Below, in pieces: positions 17,501 to 24,984 of a DNA stretch of 64,000 nt. Position numbers and translations under genes: made by a program. Within the stretch, counting starts at the first letter, position 1, and each line of letters starts with the position of its first letter. The stretch comes from Pseudarthrobacter sulfonivorans (GTDB lineage: Bacteria; Actinomycetota; Actinomycetes; Actinomycetales; Micrococcaceae): positions 62,001-126,000 of the forward strand of contig NZ_JANFCZ010000009.1 of the NCBI RefSeq assembly GCF_024391045.1, written 5' to 3'. The notes under the pieces are model-generated. The model saw only the letters and a list, made by a program, of their open reading frames with translations. It did no database searches and was not told where the DNA came from.

Positions 17501-20074
17501 GACCGATGAACCAGTAATGGCCTGGTTGAATGTCACCGAGGGCTTGGCTTCCACGGCCACACCGGCGGCATTATTCGCCGGGGACACGGATGACACGGCG
17601 GGAGCCACGGTCCCTGAGGCCGTGAACGCTACATCTACCCAGTAGTATTCCGCGTCGTAGAGCTGATCGGGAAAACTGGACGATGATGAGTATCGGTAGA
17701 AGCCGTTGGGGGAACCAGGAAGACTCCGTGTGAAATGCAGCGGAGCGCTGTCAACCAGGTTTCGTCCCCCAGACGGCGATGGGTTGTTATAGAAGTAGCC
17801 AACGTCCTGTGAATAATGTCCTGCCGGTGCAAAGTAGGACACCACGTATCGCGTGTTCGCCGTGACGGTTAGCGGGGGTGTCAAAGTTGCGGTTTGCCAG
17901 CCCGTTGCCGTTTCCCCGGCGAAGGTGACACTTGCGAGGCGCTGCCCGGATTCACTCCAGATGTTGCCAACGTGGGTTCCGGTGTTCTTTGCAGATTTGT
18001 AAAACCGTATCGCGTCAATGGTTCCGGACACTTCGGAGTAGAACTTCGCCCCTACTTCAATAGAGCCGGGGTCGCCCTCGTCCACAAGAGTGGGAGTGGT
18101 GTTCCGGCCCACCAGGGAACACGGGCAGGGAATATTCACCATCACATTGGAGGACCCGGCTTCGAGGTTGCCGCTGTCGTCCACCGCCCTGGACCTGAGG
18201 ACTGAAGAAGGGCTGCCGTGGGCGTTCCATGTGTACGTCCAGCTGGTGGTTCCATTGGCGCGGCGCCACGTTGCTCCGCCGTCCGTCGATACCTCCACCC
18301 CGGCGACGGTCCCGCCTATGTCGGTGGCCGTCCCGGATACCGTCACGAGCGTCCCGTCGGTGACCGTTGCCCCGGATGCCGGCGAGGTGATGGCGGACGT
18401 CGGAGCCGTCACGTCGGCCGATTGCTGTGCTGTTGTGAGGCCGGTCATGATGGTAGCCGGCTGGAAACCCATGTCGGCAAAAAGATTGACCGTTGCCTGC
18501 TGCATATTGCGGTCCACGTTTTTACCGGTGGTATAGGCGTCCAGCCCCCATGACCACTGAACCGTGCCGGCGCCGAACACCAGTGCCCCGCTGCCCGCTT
18601 TGTACATGGTCAGGTTATGGGTTGCCGCCTGGCTGCCCGTGGTGTGTGACCCGTAGTCCGTAAAGATCTCGGCGGATGTGCTGTTCGTCTGGGAAAGGCG
18701 AAACGTGCCTGCCGGGCGGAAGCCATTGTCGGCATCAATGTCCCACTCGTAGCCCAGGGTCCCCAGGCCGGCCCCCAAGGTAACGGACGCACCGTTTGCC
18801 ATGGAGGGAATGGAAGTTCCGCGCCACAGCCGGAGTTGCTTGAAAGTGGAGGGCACCACGATGTCGGTCGTTCCCGAGTTCACCAGGAACAGCTGGCCAG
18901 TCACCGAGTTTTCAGGATTTCCGCCGCCTGTGGCGGTGCCATATCGCGGATCGCGCCAGGTTCCGGTCCAGGTCAGGGGATCGGTGGGGCCATCGAAGTG
19001 TGTGTCCTTGTACGAAACCAGCGTCCGGCCTGGCGTGTTGGTGCCATCAGAGCTGGGCTCCCACCGCGTCTTCCAAAACATTTCGTTGCCACTGAAGAAG
19101 GCCAAATGCACGCCGGCATCCCGGGCGGCCTCAACGTTGGCGCGCTGGTCTGCAGACCAATACTCATCGTGGCCTACAGAAAGAAATGCCTTATGGTTCA
19201 GCAGCAGCGACGCCTTGGTGGAGACATCCAGCCCGCTCATGTAGCTGATGTCGTACCCGTTCGCCTCCATGAAGCGGATCATGGGGTATTCGGCGTACAT
19301 CAGCCAGCTCCGGCCCTGATCGTCCAGCGCCGAGTTGAACGGCCGGTTGTATGACACTTTAAAGGCTGACTTGTAAGCCTGCGGGTTCCCCGGCGGGCAT
19401 GCCACGGTGCAGCTGTACAGGCTGTTGCCGCCGTACGTGTTGTAAGCCTGCCACGTGGTGTCAGAGGTCTGGAACAACACTGCGGAGTGTGCGGCGTCGT
19501 CCCGGACGACGAACGGAATAACACTCGCCGCGCTGTTGTCCGTGCGGACGAGCCGGGCGAGGTAAACCCCTGACACTGCGGCCGCGGGCACCGTCCAGGA
19601 CGCTGAAACGGCCCAGTTTCCGCAATCAATCAGGCCGGTGTCAGAGAACGTGGCACAGTTCGGCTGGGACTGTGGCAGCGGTACGGAGGGAAGAATGTTG
19701 GCAGCAATCTTGCGCGCTCCGAGGCCCTGATAGTAGCCAAGTCGGTAAATATCTATCCGGTATGCCGAAGCCGTGGTCTTGACCTTGAACGCTACGGCCT
19801 GGCCGACATTGACGCTCATTGATGTGGCATAGCCTTGGATGGTGCTGTTTCCGGCACCGGCAACCTGCCACTCGGACGGAGGGCTTCCGGGTAGGGTATT
19901 CTCGCAGGCCACCCTGCTGGTCATGGGAGCATCACATGGGCCGGCGGCGCGGGCGGGAGAAAGCACGGACGGGTCGGCCGAGACCGAAAGCGTGGAGGCA
20001 ATTAACGCGAGGATCAGCGCGGGGACTCCCTGTTTGAGGATCCGCCGGGAGAACCATCCAGGTGCAGACTTCAT
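14561..20074 (-). CDS. Giant secreted modular protein: dimethylformamidase-like domain, Ig-like and four DUF4082-type modules
   Basis: About 1837 residues. ATG at 20074 is chosen because GGAG lies six bases upstream; the ATG at 20086 has no usable spacing. Residues 1-44 are a signal peptide ending ARA-AG. Residues ~46-545 resemble the large subunit of N,N-dimethylformamidase; GHDEYWSADQ near residue 299 matches the region holding iron-site residues in that family. An Ig-like domain follows (~548-655). Then come, in order, DUF4082-like (~663), two SbsA-type Ig modules (~815-1028), DUF4082 (~1030), two Ig modules (~1191-1405), DUF4082 (~1406), one Ig module (~1568) and a terminal DUF4082 (~1678-1837). 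The substrate is unknown. Surface display or polysaccharide binding by the repeats is inference. Confidence 0.82.
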   Translation of the reverse strand: MKSAPGWFSRRILKQGVPALILALIASTLSVSADPSVLSPARAAGPCDAPMTSRVACENTLPGSPPSEWQVAGAGNSTIQGYATSMSVNVGQAVAFKVKTTASAYRIDIYRLGYYQGLGARKIAANILPSVPLPQSQPNCATFSDTGLIDCGNWAVSASWTVPAAAVSGVYLARLVRTDNSAASVIPFVVRDDAAHSAVLFQTSDTTWQAYNTYGGNSLYSCTVACPPGNPQAYKSAFKVSYNRPFNSALDDQGRSWLMYAEYPMIRFMEANGYDISYMSGLDVSTKASLLLNHKAFLSVGHDEYWSADQRANVEAARDAGVHLAFFSGNEMFWKTRWEPSSDGTNTPGRTLVSYKDTHFDGPTDPLTWTGTWRDPRYGTATGGGNPENSVTGQLFLVNSGTTDIVVPSTFKQLRLWRGTSIPSMANGASVTLGAGLGTLGYEWDIDADNGFRPAGTFRLSQTNSTSAEIFTDYGSHTTGSQAATHNLTMYKAGSGALVFGAGTVQWSWGLDAYTTGKNVDRNMQQATVNLFADMGFQPATIMTGLTTAQQSADVTAPTSAITSPASGATVTDGTLVTVSGTATDIGGTVAGVEVSTDGGATWRRANGTTSWTYTWNAHGSPSSVLRSRAVDDSGNLEAGSSNVMVNIPCPCSLVGRNTTPTLVDEGDPGSIEVGAKFYSEVSGTIDAIRFYKSAKNTGTHVGNIWSESGQRLASVTFAGETATGWQTATLTPPLTVTANTRYVVSYFAPAGHYSQDVGYFYNNPSPSGGRNLVDSAPLHFTRSLPGSPNGFYRYSSSSSFPDQLYDAEYYWVDVAFTASGTVAPAVSSVSPANNAAGVAVEAKPSVTFNQAITGSSVAFTLKTAAGASVAGSLTYDAATNTSTFTPATPLAYGTVFTAAASGATNSAGQVMAAPYSWTFTTASAPAGPAVFSVTPVANSSGAAVAVKPTVTFNQAVVGSSVAFGLKDASGATVNGSATYDTSSNTSTFTPAAALAYGSTYTATVSGATNASGQSMQAPYSWTFATAAAPAACPCTVFSPTSVPAVPADSDSNSVELGMKFRADVAGTVTGVRFYKGSSNTGTHTGHLWSSTGSLLASVTFAGETASGWQQADFSTPVSIAANTTYTVSYQAPNGHYAANSGFFGNSADMAPLHGLASGIDGPNGVFRYGASGFPTDSYNNTNYWVDVVFSTTPPSTPPAVASTAPAGNATGVPVDVAPAASFNQPVAASSVVFTLKDAANATVPGTTNYAPAANTATFMPSAALSYNTTYTATVSGATNTGGQAMAAPYIWAFTTTAAAILPAVSSATPANNETGVAPTAAPTATFNQAVTASSVTFSVRDAANVEVPGTVAYDAATLTATFTPNAALAFSTVHTATVSGAKNSSGQTMAAPYSWTFTTAAAPGACPCTVFSPDAVPATVSNDDANAVELGMKFRSDTAGTVSGVRFYKGSSNTGAHTGHLWSATGALLASVTFAGETASGWQQALFSSPIPIAANTTYVVSYFAPDGFYSSSSGYFSSSADRGPLHGLASGTDGPNGVFRYGASAFPTDSWNSSNYWVDVVFNASTAGAAPAVTAVFPANNATAVSESVKPTATFNQSVRAVSIAFSLKDAAGTPITGSASYDAATNTSTFLPASALAFSTTYTAVVSGATNADGAAMSAPFTWTFTTKAPPSACPCSVFSPASVPSAVNTNDRKAIEVGMKFRSDVAGTVTGVRFFKGSSNVGTHTGHLWSSTGTLLASVTFTGETGSGWQQAMFSTPVAIAAGTTYIVSYYAPIGYYSSTRDYFGSSADNAPLHGLASGVDGANGVYRYGSSGFPTDSFRSTNYWVDVVFNRS

Positions 20075-20358
20075 TTTCGGCTCCATACTCCGGTCACAGC
20101 CACGCAGCGGCCGGAACCGGGGTCTGCGCTCCCCTGTCCTTGCCAACGGCACCGGATTCCCGGAACCTGCTGTCGCGTTCAGTCTTTTGTCGTCGGTGTC
20201 CTGCAGGTTTCGAGACGCTGGGTCTTTCCGCCATCCGGCCCGGAACCACGGGCCGCATGCCCCGGGGGCATCCGTCGTGTCCACCGTAGGGTGAGCCGAC
20301 GGCATCCACTAGGCGTTCCCGCCGACATTGTGGCTACCCGCACCAGCATTGTGGTGCA
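20051..20358 (-). repeat. EPS leader, copy A: 5' region of the giant secreted protein gene (long direct repeat)
   Basis: This ~300-bp stretch is repeated imperfectly at 21598-21892. It spans the first few codons and the whole leader of the 14561-20074 gene. Read on the minus strand: box 1 (20329-20358) has GCACCACAATGCTGGTGC, a 6-bp hairpin, followed by CCACA; box 2 (20280-20290) is CCTACGGTGGA; a palindrome ATGCCCCCGGGGCAT (minus strand; plus-strand coordinates 20257-20271); then CCCGTGGTTCCGGGCC; then a GC-rich tail up to the ribosome-binding site. The gap between genes (20075-20418) holds nothing else I can identify. It looks like a structured 5' UTR; no known riboswitch consensus was recognised. 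Confidence 0.6.
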
Positions 20359-20418
20359 GAAAATTCGGTTCCAGGCAGCACCGCCCCTGGTGTACTTGCC
20401 GTGTCCGACTGGCCAACG

Positions 20419-21555
20419 TTACGACTCGTCCCCGGACACAAGCGTCGACCTGCCAGCCGCTGAGGAGTCCACCGGCACCGAATGACGCGGGGGTACCAGG
20501 GGGGCCACCCGCTGAGACTGTCCCGGGCCCCGCGAGCGGAAGCTCCGCAGCCGGCCACGCAGCAGAATCGGCAAAGGGGGAAGCACGACGGCGGGTGTGA
20601 GGTCAGCCGGTTTGACCGGAGCCAGGCTAGCCACTTCCTCAAGCACACCGCCGCCACCGCCAGGCAACTCCAGGACCCTGCCCAGGCCCCTGCTAAGGAT
20701 TTCCTGGGCAAAGGACTCTTGGTGATCATCCACATGCTCACCGTGGCGCGACGACCGCACGGCCAGGACAGGCACGGAACCGTTGTCCAGTGCCTGCAGG
20801 ACAGAACCCACGCCCGCGTGGCACACAAATGCATCGGCCTCCCGTATGAGTTGACCCATTTCAACCCACGGCAGTTCACTGTGTGCCACCCCCGGTAGGT
20901 CATCGCGGGCAGTTGCACCCAATTGCCACGTCACCGAACAGGCTTGAGGCAGCATCGCCTTCACGGCATCAACGGCACGGTCAAAACGGTACGGCTGAAT
21001 GGTTCCGAGGCTCACGAGCACCTTACTGACCGGCTCGTTGCCGTCCCGGGGCCGGACTTCCCAGTTATCCAAAACAGAGCCGGCGTATTTCCATCGGTCA
21101 TTGGCCCAGCGTTCATATTGGGTGTAGGTCTGGACTGCAGGGAACAAGGACAGGAGACGACCGGTGGTGGAAGCCGCATGGGTTCTCGCCAAGCTCTCCA
21201 CATAGAGTGATTTGGCGCCCATAGCGGAAGCGAGCGGCAAAAAGGACACGGCAACAGCGGCACCGGTGCTCACCACGTACCGGTAGGACCCGCTTCGAAG
21301 AATCTTGTAGGCAGTCACAAGGGCACGCAGCGTACCCAGCGCGTCCCGCGTACCAACAGCGGGAATGAAGTTCACATTTCTTCCTGCGAGCATGGACCGG
21401 GCCTGGGGTGTGTCAAAGGTGACCCACAGTGACCCCGGATCCAGATCCGGATACAGGTCGGCGATCTTTTTTAGTTCGGCCAGATGTCCGCCACATGACG
21501 ATACCCACAGGACACGGCTGCCCGCTTCCATCAGACCACCCAGTGTGGCCGTCAT
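20419..21555 (-). CDS. GT28-type glycosyltransferase (fused Alg14/Alg13-like)
   Basis: About 378 residues. The N-terminal half has VLWVSSCGGHLAEL and STGAAVAVSFLPLA, as in Alg14/PssD membrane-recruiting subunits. The C-terminal half has KVLVSLGTIQPYRFDRA and CHAGVGSVLQALDNG, the UDP-sugar face of Alg13/PssE/MurG. The two subunits are fused in one chain. The ATG at 21555 (MTATLGG) is preferred because it overlaps the stop of a short upstream ORF (ATGA); ATG 21531 (MEAGSRV) is the alternative, and the frame open to 21660 lies in duplicated leader DNA. It probably transfers a sugar to a lipid-linked intermediate. The last ~60 residues are Arg- and Pro-rich and atypical. Confidence 0.78.
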   Translation of the reverse strand: MTATLGGLMEAGSRVLWVSSCGGHLAELKKIADLYPDLDPGSLWVTFDTPQARSMLAGRNVNFIPAVGTRDALGTLRALVTAYKILRSGSYRYVVSTGAAVAVSFLPLASAMGAKSLYVESLARTHAASTTGRLLSLFPAVQTYTQYERWANDRWKYAGSVLDNWEVRPRDGNEPVSKVLVSLGTIQPYRFDRAVDAVKAMLPQACSVTWQLGATARDDLPGVAHSELPWVEMGQLIREADAFVCHAGVGSVLQALDNGSVPVLAVRSSRHGEHVDDHQESFAQEILSRGLGRVLELPGGGGGVLEEVASLAPVKPADLTPAVVLPPLPILLRGRLRSFRSRGPGQSQRVAPLVPPRHSVPVDSSAAGRSTLVSGDES

Positions 21556-21632
21556 GATCTTCCGGTCCCAACGCGGGCGGAAAGAAAATCGGTATGGAAT
21601 AATCCACGTGCAGACTTCATCTTCGGCTCCAT
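21552..21632 (-). CDS. Short upstream ORF derived from the N-terminus of the giant secreted protein
   Basis: A 26-codon frame beginning MEPKMKSA, or 22 codons from the second ATG, which has GGAG six bases upstream. Its first 12 codons nearly match those of the giant protein at 20086-20050 (MEPKMKSAPGWF against MEPKMKSARGLF). After that the sequences diverge and the frame ends in a TGA that overlaps the ATG of the glycosyltransferase. It is therefore a fossil start region now placed as a leader ORF. Translation coupling is inferred from the overlap; nothing shows that the peptide itself has a function. Confidence 0.5.
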   Translation of the reverse strand: MEPKMKSARGLFHTDFLSARVGTGRS

Positions 21633-21892
21633 CAGTCGCGGCACAACCACGCAGCGGCAAGATCCGGGGTCTGCACTCCCCTGCCTTGCCAGCGGCACCG
21701 GCTTCCCGGCACCTGACTGTCGCGTTCAGTTAGTTGTTACCGGTGTCCTGCGGGTGTCAAGACTTCATGCGGCCCGGAACCACGGACCGCATGCCCACGG
21801 GGCATCCGTTGGGTCAACCGTAGGCGCGGGCCAACCACGCCACTAGGCGACGAGGGTATCTATGTGGCTATCCGCACCAGCTTTGTGGTGCG
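21598..21892 (-). repeat. EPS leader, copy B: second copy of the long direct repeat, upstream of the GT28-type gene
   Basis: An imperfect copy of 20051-20358 in the same orientation. Conserved blocks on the minus strand are box 1 (about 21862-21892) with GCACCACAAAGCTGGTGC and CCACA, box 2 (21814-21824) CCTACGGTTGA, and the palindrome ATGCCCCGTGGGCAT (21791-21805). The palindrome keeps its 6-bp stem although the loop differs from copy A, then GTCCGTGGTTCCGGGCC follows. The repeat continues into the first codons of the upstream ORF. The 357-bp gap 21556-21912 contains only this leader. Confidence 0.62.
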
Positions 21893-21912
21893 GCTTCAGG
21901 AAGAGCGAAGCG

Positions 21913-23229
21913 CTACGCCGCCGTCCGGAAGAACAGCTCCGTGACCGCCGCCAGCCGGCGCGGGTCGTCAACACCGCAGAGCTCTCGGGCGGAGTGCATC
22001 GAGAGCAGGGGCACGCCGACGTCGACAGTTCGGATTCCGAGGCGAGTTGCGGTCAGTGGCCCGATGGTGGAGCCGCAGGGCATCACGTTGTTGGACACGA
22101 ATTCCTGGTACGGCACCTTCGCTTCACCGCAGAGCCGCGCCCACAACGCCGCGCCGGCGGCGTCGGTGGCGTAGCGCTGGTTGGCGTTGATCTTCAGCAG
22201 CGGGCCGCCGTTGAGGACCGGGTGGTTGGCGGGATCGTGACGTTCGGGATAGTTGGGGTGCACGGCGTGGCCTGCGTCCGCTGACACACAGAACGACGCC
22301 GACAACGCCTGCCGCCGCTGGCTCACCGTGGCGCCGAGGCCGTCGGAGATCCGCACCAGCACGTCTTCGAGGACGGGTCCGCACGCCCCGGAGCGGGAGT
22401 TGGAGCCGATTTCCTCGTGGTCGAAGGCCGCCAGGACGGCGATCGGTGCACCCGCGCCAGCATCCGCCCCCGCCCCCGCAGCCGCGTGCGCGATCAGCGC
22501 CACCAGCCCCGCGTGCGTCGCCGACAGGTTGTCCAGCCGCCCGGACGCGAAGAACTCACTGTTGGCCCCGAATACCGCAGGTGCCTGCGTGTCCGCTATG
22601 ACGACGTCGTACCCGCCGATCCGGGCGGCATCAACCGAAACGCCCGGCACATGGGACGCCAGGACACCGAGCAGGTCAAAATCGGCTGGACTTCCTAGTC
22701 CCCACACGGGGTTCATGTGCCGCTGCTTGTCCAGCGTCAGGCCGTCGTTCACGGCGCGGTCCAGGTGGATGGCAAGCTGCGGAAATCGTAAAAGAGGGCC
22801 GGTTGCCGTGAGATGCTGGGTGCCGTCCAGCATAACCAGCCGGCCCGCCAGCTGCAGTTCACGGTCCAGCCATGAGTTCAGGAGCGGCCCGCCGTACACT
22901 TCCACGCCGGCCTGCAGCCAACCGAATGCGCCCGTGGTGGGCTTGGGCTTCAGCTTGAAGGAGGGCGAATCCGTGTGCGCGCCCAGGATGTTGAATCCGG
23001 TGGTGGGTCCGGCGCCCTCGGGCACCACCCACGCAATCAGCGCGCCGTCGCGGACCATGTAGAAGGAACCCGCGCCGCCGGACCAGGGCTCGCGCTCGTC
23101 CAGGCCGGTGAATCCCGCCTCGTCCAGCCTGCGTGCGGCCTCGTGGACGGCGTGGAAGCTCGACGGCGATGCGCTGACGTAGGCGCCCAGGTCGCGGATG
23201 TGGTCTGCGGCGGCGGAAGGTGAAGGCAT
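21913..23229 (-). CDS. M18 family metalloaminopeptidase
   Basis: A 438-residue cytosolic aminopeptidase of the aspartyl-aminopeptidase type (ApeB/PepC-like in actinobacteria). The zinc ligands of the M18 fold are visible: His in GAHTDSPSF, Asp-Glu-Glu around AAFDHEEIGS, and the C-terminal His in MHSAREL. DAGHAVHPNY and FVSNNVMPCGSTIGP are further family signatures. The ATG at 23229 (MPSPSAAAD) is chosen over the 16-residue extension upstream, which lacks family similarity. It removes acidic or neutral N-terminal residues from peptides. It stands alone, after the EPS locus. Confidence 0.9.
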   Translation of the reverse strand: MPSPSAAADHIRDLGAYVSASPSSFHAVHEAARRLDEAGFTGLDEREPWSGGAGSFYMVRDGALIAWVVPEGAGPTTGFNILGAHTDSPSFKLKPKPTTGAFGWLQAGVEVYGGPLLNSWLDRELQLAGRLVMLDGTQHLTATGPLLRFPQLAIHLDRAVNDGLTLDKQRHMNPVWGLGSPADFDLLGVLASHVPGVSVDAARIGGYDVVIADTQAPAVFGANSEFFASGRLDNLSATHAGLVALIAHAAAGAGADAGAGAPIAVLAAFDHEEIGSNSRSGACGPVLEDVLVRISDGLGATVSQRRQALSASFCVSADAGHAVHPNYPERHDPANHPVLNGGPLLKINANQRYATDAAGAALWARLCGEAKVPYQEFVSNNVMPCGSTIGPLTATRLGIRTVDVGVPLLSMHSARELCGVDDPRRLAAVTELFFRTAA

Positions 23230-23307
23230 GGTTCCGAGTCTAACGCCGTGCCGGCGACCGGTCCCCGCGGCCGGCACGCGAAAGCGGCGCCCGCCCGGGC
23301 CCGTGCC

Positions 23308-24213
23308 CTACAACGTGACGTTCAGGGCCGCCGTATAGCCCGTGGCGGCCGAGCCGGTCATGGTGGCCAGCTGGTAGATGCCTCCGTCGTCCCGGAAGAC
23401 ATTGTCATTCTGCAAGGTGGTCCGCTTCATGTTCGCCACGCTCGCCTCGTATCCCGGCGTGGCATACACGTCGTCGCAGGCAGCCTTGGTAAGCGCGATC
23501 TGGGAGACGGCCAGCACCTGCCCGGCAGAGGTGGCGTTGCTCATGGATTCGAACACTTCGAAGTGGATGTGCGGCCACCGGCCGGAGTAGGCGCCGGGGA
23601 AGATGGAGTTGAAGGTGACCTGGCCGTTCGCGTCTGCCTCCTGGACGCCGCGGAGGTAGTTCTCGTTGGCCAGGCCCGAATCGTACAGGGAATACTTGCC
23701 ATCCCGGTCGCAGTGCCAGGCGTAGACCGCCGCCCCCGCGAGCGGAACGCAGCCGTTGGCGTTGTCCATGAGGGTGAGCGTGAAGCTGAGCGGCACCCCC
23801 GCTGCCGTGGCGCTGCCGGATCCGAAGCTGGCCGTGATGTCCTGCCGCACCACTCCCGACGCCGCCAGGACGTTGGGGCCGTTGGAGCCGTCACCGGGGA
23901 ACGGGCCTGCGGTCTCTTTCGGAATCAGCACGCCGCACTCGGCAATCGCCCTGGTGAGCGTCGGGGAGGCGGTGGGTGACGCCGTCGTGCTCGCCGCAGC
24001 GCCGGACGCGGCACTTTCGGTGGCGGCCGACGTCGACGCGCCGGCTGTGGTGCCCGATCCGCCGGCGCCGGATCCGCCGGGGGTGCACGCTGCCAGCGCC
24101 GCTGCCGCGCCGCCGGCACCGAAGAACATACCGAGGGAACGGCGGCTCATGAGGGTTGAGAGATCGAATTCGAGGCCGCGGTCGTGGTTGGGATGGGGAA
24201 CGTGATTGCTCAT
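23308..24213 (-). CDS. Secreted intradiol ring-cleavage dioxygenase-like lipoprotein
   Basis: About 301 residues. MSRRSLGMFFGAGGAAAALAAC combines a twin-arginine-like SRRSLGMFF with a lipobox LAAC, so the protein is predicted to be exported and lipid-anchored. A Ser/Ala/Thr-rich linker to about residue 95 precedes the catalytic domain. PLAGAAVYAWHCDRDGKYSL and GRWPHIHFEVF carry the Tyr and His expected of the non-haem Fe(III) site of protocatechuate/catechol dioxygenases. Extracellular members act on aromatic or lignin-derived compounds. The ATG at 24213 has GGAGG only one base away; a TTG four codons upstream is the alternative start. Confidence 0.8.
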   Translation of the reverse strand: MSNHVPHPNHDRGLEFDLSTLMSRRSLGMFFGAGGAAAALAACTPGGSGAGGSGTTAGASTSAATESAASGAAASTTASPTASPTLTRAIAECGVLIPKETAGPFPGDGSNGPNVLAASGVVRQDITASFGSGSATAAGVPLSFTLTLMDNANGCVPLAGAAVYAWHCDRDGKYSLYDSGLANENYLRGVQEADANGQVTFNSIFPGAYSGRWPHIHFEVFESMSNATSAGQVLAVSQIALTKAACDDVYATPGYEASVANMKRTTLQNDNVFRDDGGIYQLATMTGSAATGYTAALNVTL

Positions 24214-24294
24214 GCCTCCATCCAACGCGCCGCCCCTGTCGCCTGCATAGGGTGACGCTGTGCCGAAGCTGTGTGTCGGTCGTCCGCTCCGGCG

Positions 24295-24984
24295 TCAGTA
24301 GTCGGGATTGCTGGGGACCACCAGACCGGTTTCGTAGGCATAAACAACTGCCTGGACTCGGTCGCGCAGGTGGAGTTTGGTGAGGATCCGGCGGACGTGG
24401 GTCTTGACGGTGGCCTCGGACAGGAAGTACCGGTGCGCGATCTCGGCGTTGGACAGGCCCTCGGCCATGGCTTCGAGCATCTCGGTTTCGCGCGGTGTCA
24501 GGTCCTCCAGCAGCGGATCGCGCTGGGTCGAGGCGGCCGGCCGGGCCTCGCCGCGGACGTAAGTTTCCAGCAGCCGCTGGGTGACACGGGGCGCCACCAC
24601 GGCATCGCCGCTGGCCACCACCCGGACGGCCTGGATGAGTTCCGCCGGCGCCACGTCCTTGAGCAGGAACGCCGACGCCCCCGCCTGGAGTCCGGCGAAC
24701 GCGTATTCATCCACGTCGAAGGTGGTGAGGATGATGACCCGCGCCGCGGACCCCGCAGCCGTGATGGCCCGGGTTGCCTCGATGCCGTCCAGCACGGGCA
24801 TCCGGACGTCCATGAGCACGACGTCGGGCGTCAGCTCCCGGACCTGCCTCACCGCTTCGGCGCCGTCGGACGCTTCGCCCACGATTCTGAGGTCGTCCTC
24901 ACCTTCCAGGATCAGGCGGAAACCCATCCTCAGCAGTGGCTGGTCATCCACCAGCAGGACGGTGATCGGTGGTGTTTGCGTCAT
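24295..24984 (-). CDS. LuxR/NarL-family response regulator
   Basis: A 229-residue regulator. The receiver domain has the acidic pair D13-D14 (VLLVDDQPL), the phospho-acceptor D59 in VVLMDVRMP and the conserved Lys in AFLLKDVAP. The C-terminal LuxR helix-turn-helix reads LTPRETEMLEAMAEGLSNAE and ATVKTHVRRILTKL. Its start overlaps the stop of the sensor kinase gene (ATGA), so the pair is co-translated. It probably controls the ABC transporter genes of the same operon; four phased TCAGGG repeats upstream of that operon are a candidate binding site. Confidence 0.93.
   Translation of the reverse strand: MTQTPPITVLLVDDQPLLRMGFRLILEGEDDLRIVGEASDGAEAVRQVRELTPDVVLMDVRMPVLDGIEATRAITAAGSAARVIILTTFDVDEYAFAGLQAGASAFLLKDVAPAELIQAVRVVASGDAVVAPRVTQRLLETYVRGEARPAASTQRDPLLEDLTPRETEMLEAMAEGLSNAEIAHRYFLSEATVKTHVRRILTKLHLRDRVQAVVYAYETGLVVPSNPDY

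Noticed and set aside
20075..21892. Resemblance of the EPS leaders to ydaO (c-di-AMP) or cobalamin riboswitches
   Set aside because: Short phrases such as GAACGCGACAGC and GGGAA-GGTG resemble parts of these, but the order and spacing of the elements do not fit either consensus.
20051..21892. Transposon as the cause of the leader duplication
   Set aside because: No transposase, terminal inverted repeats or target-site duplication seen at the edges of the two copies.
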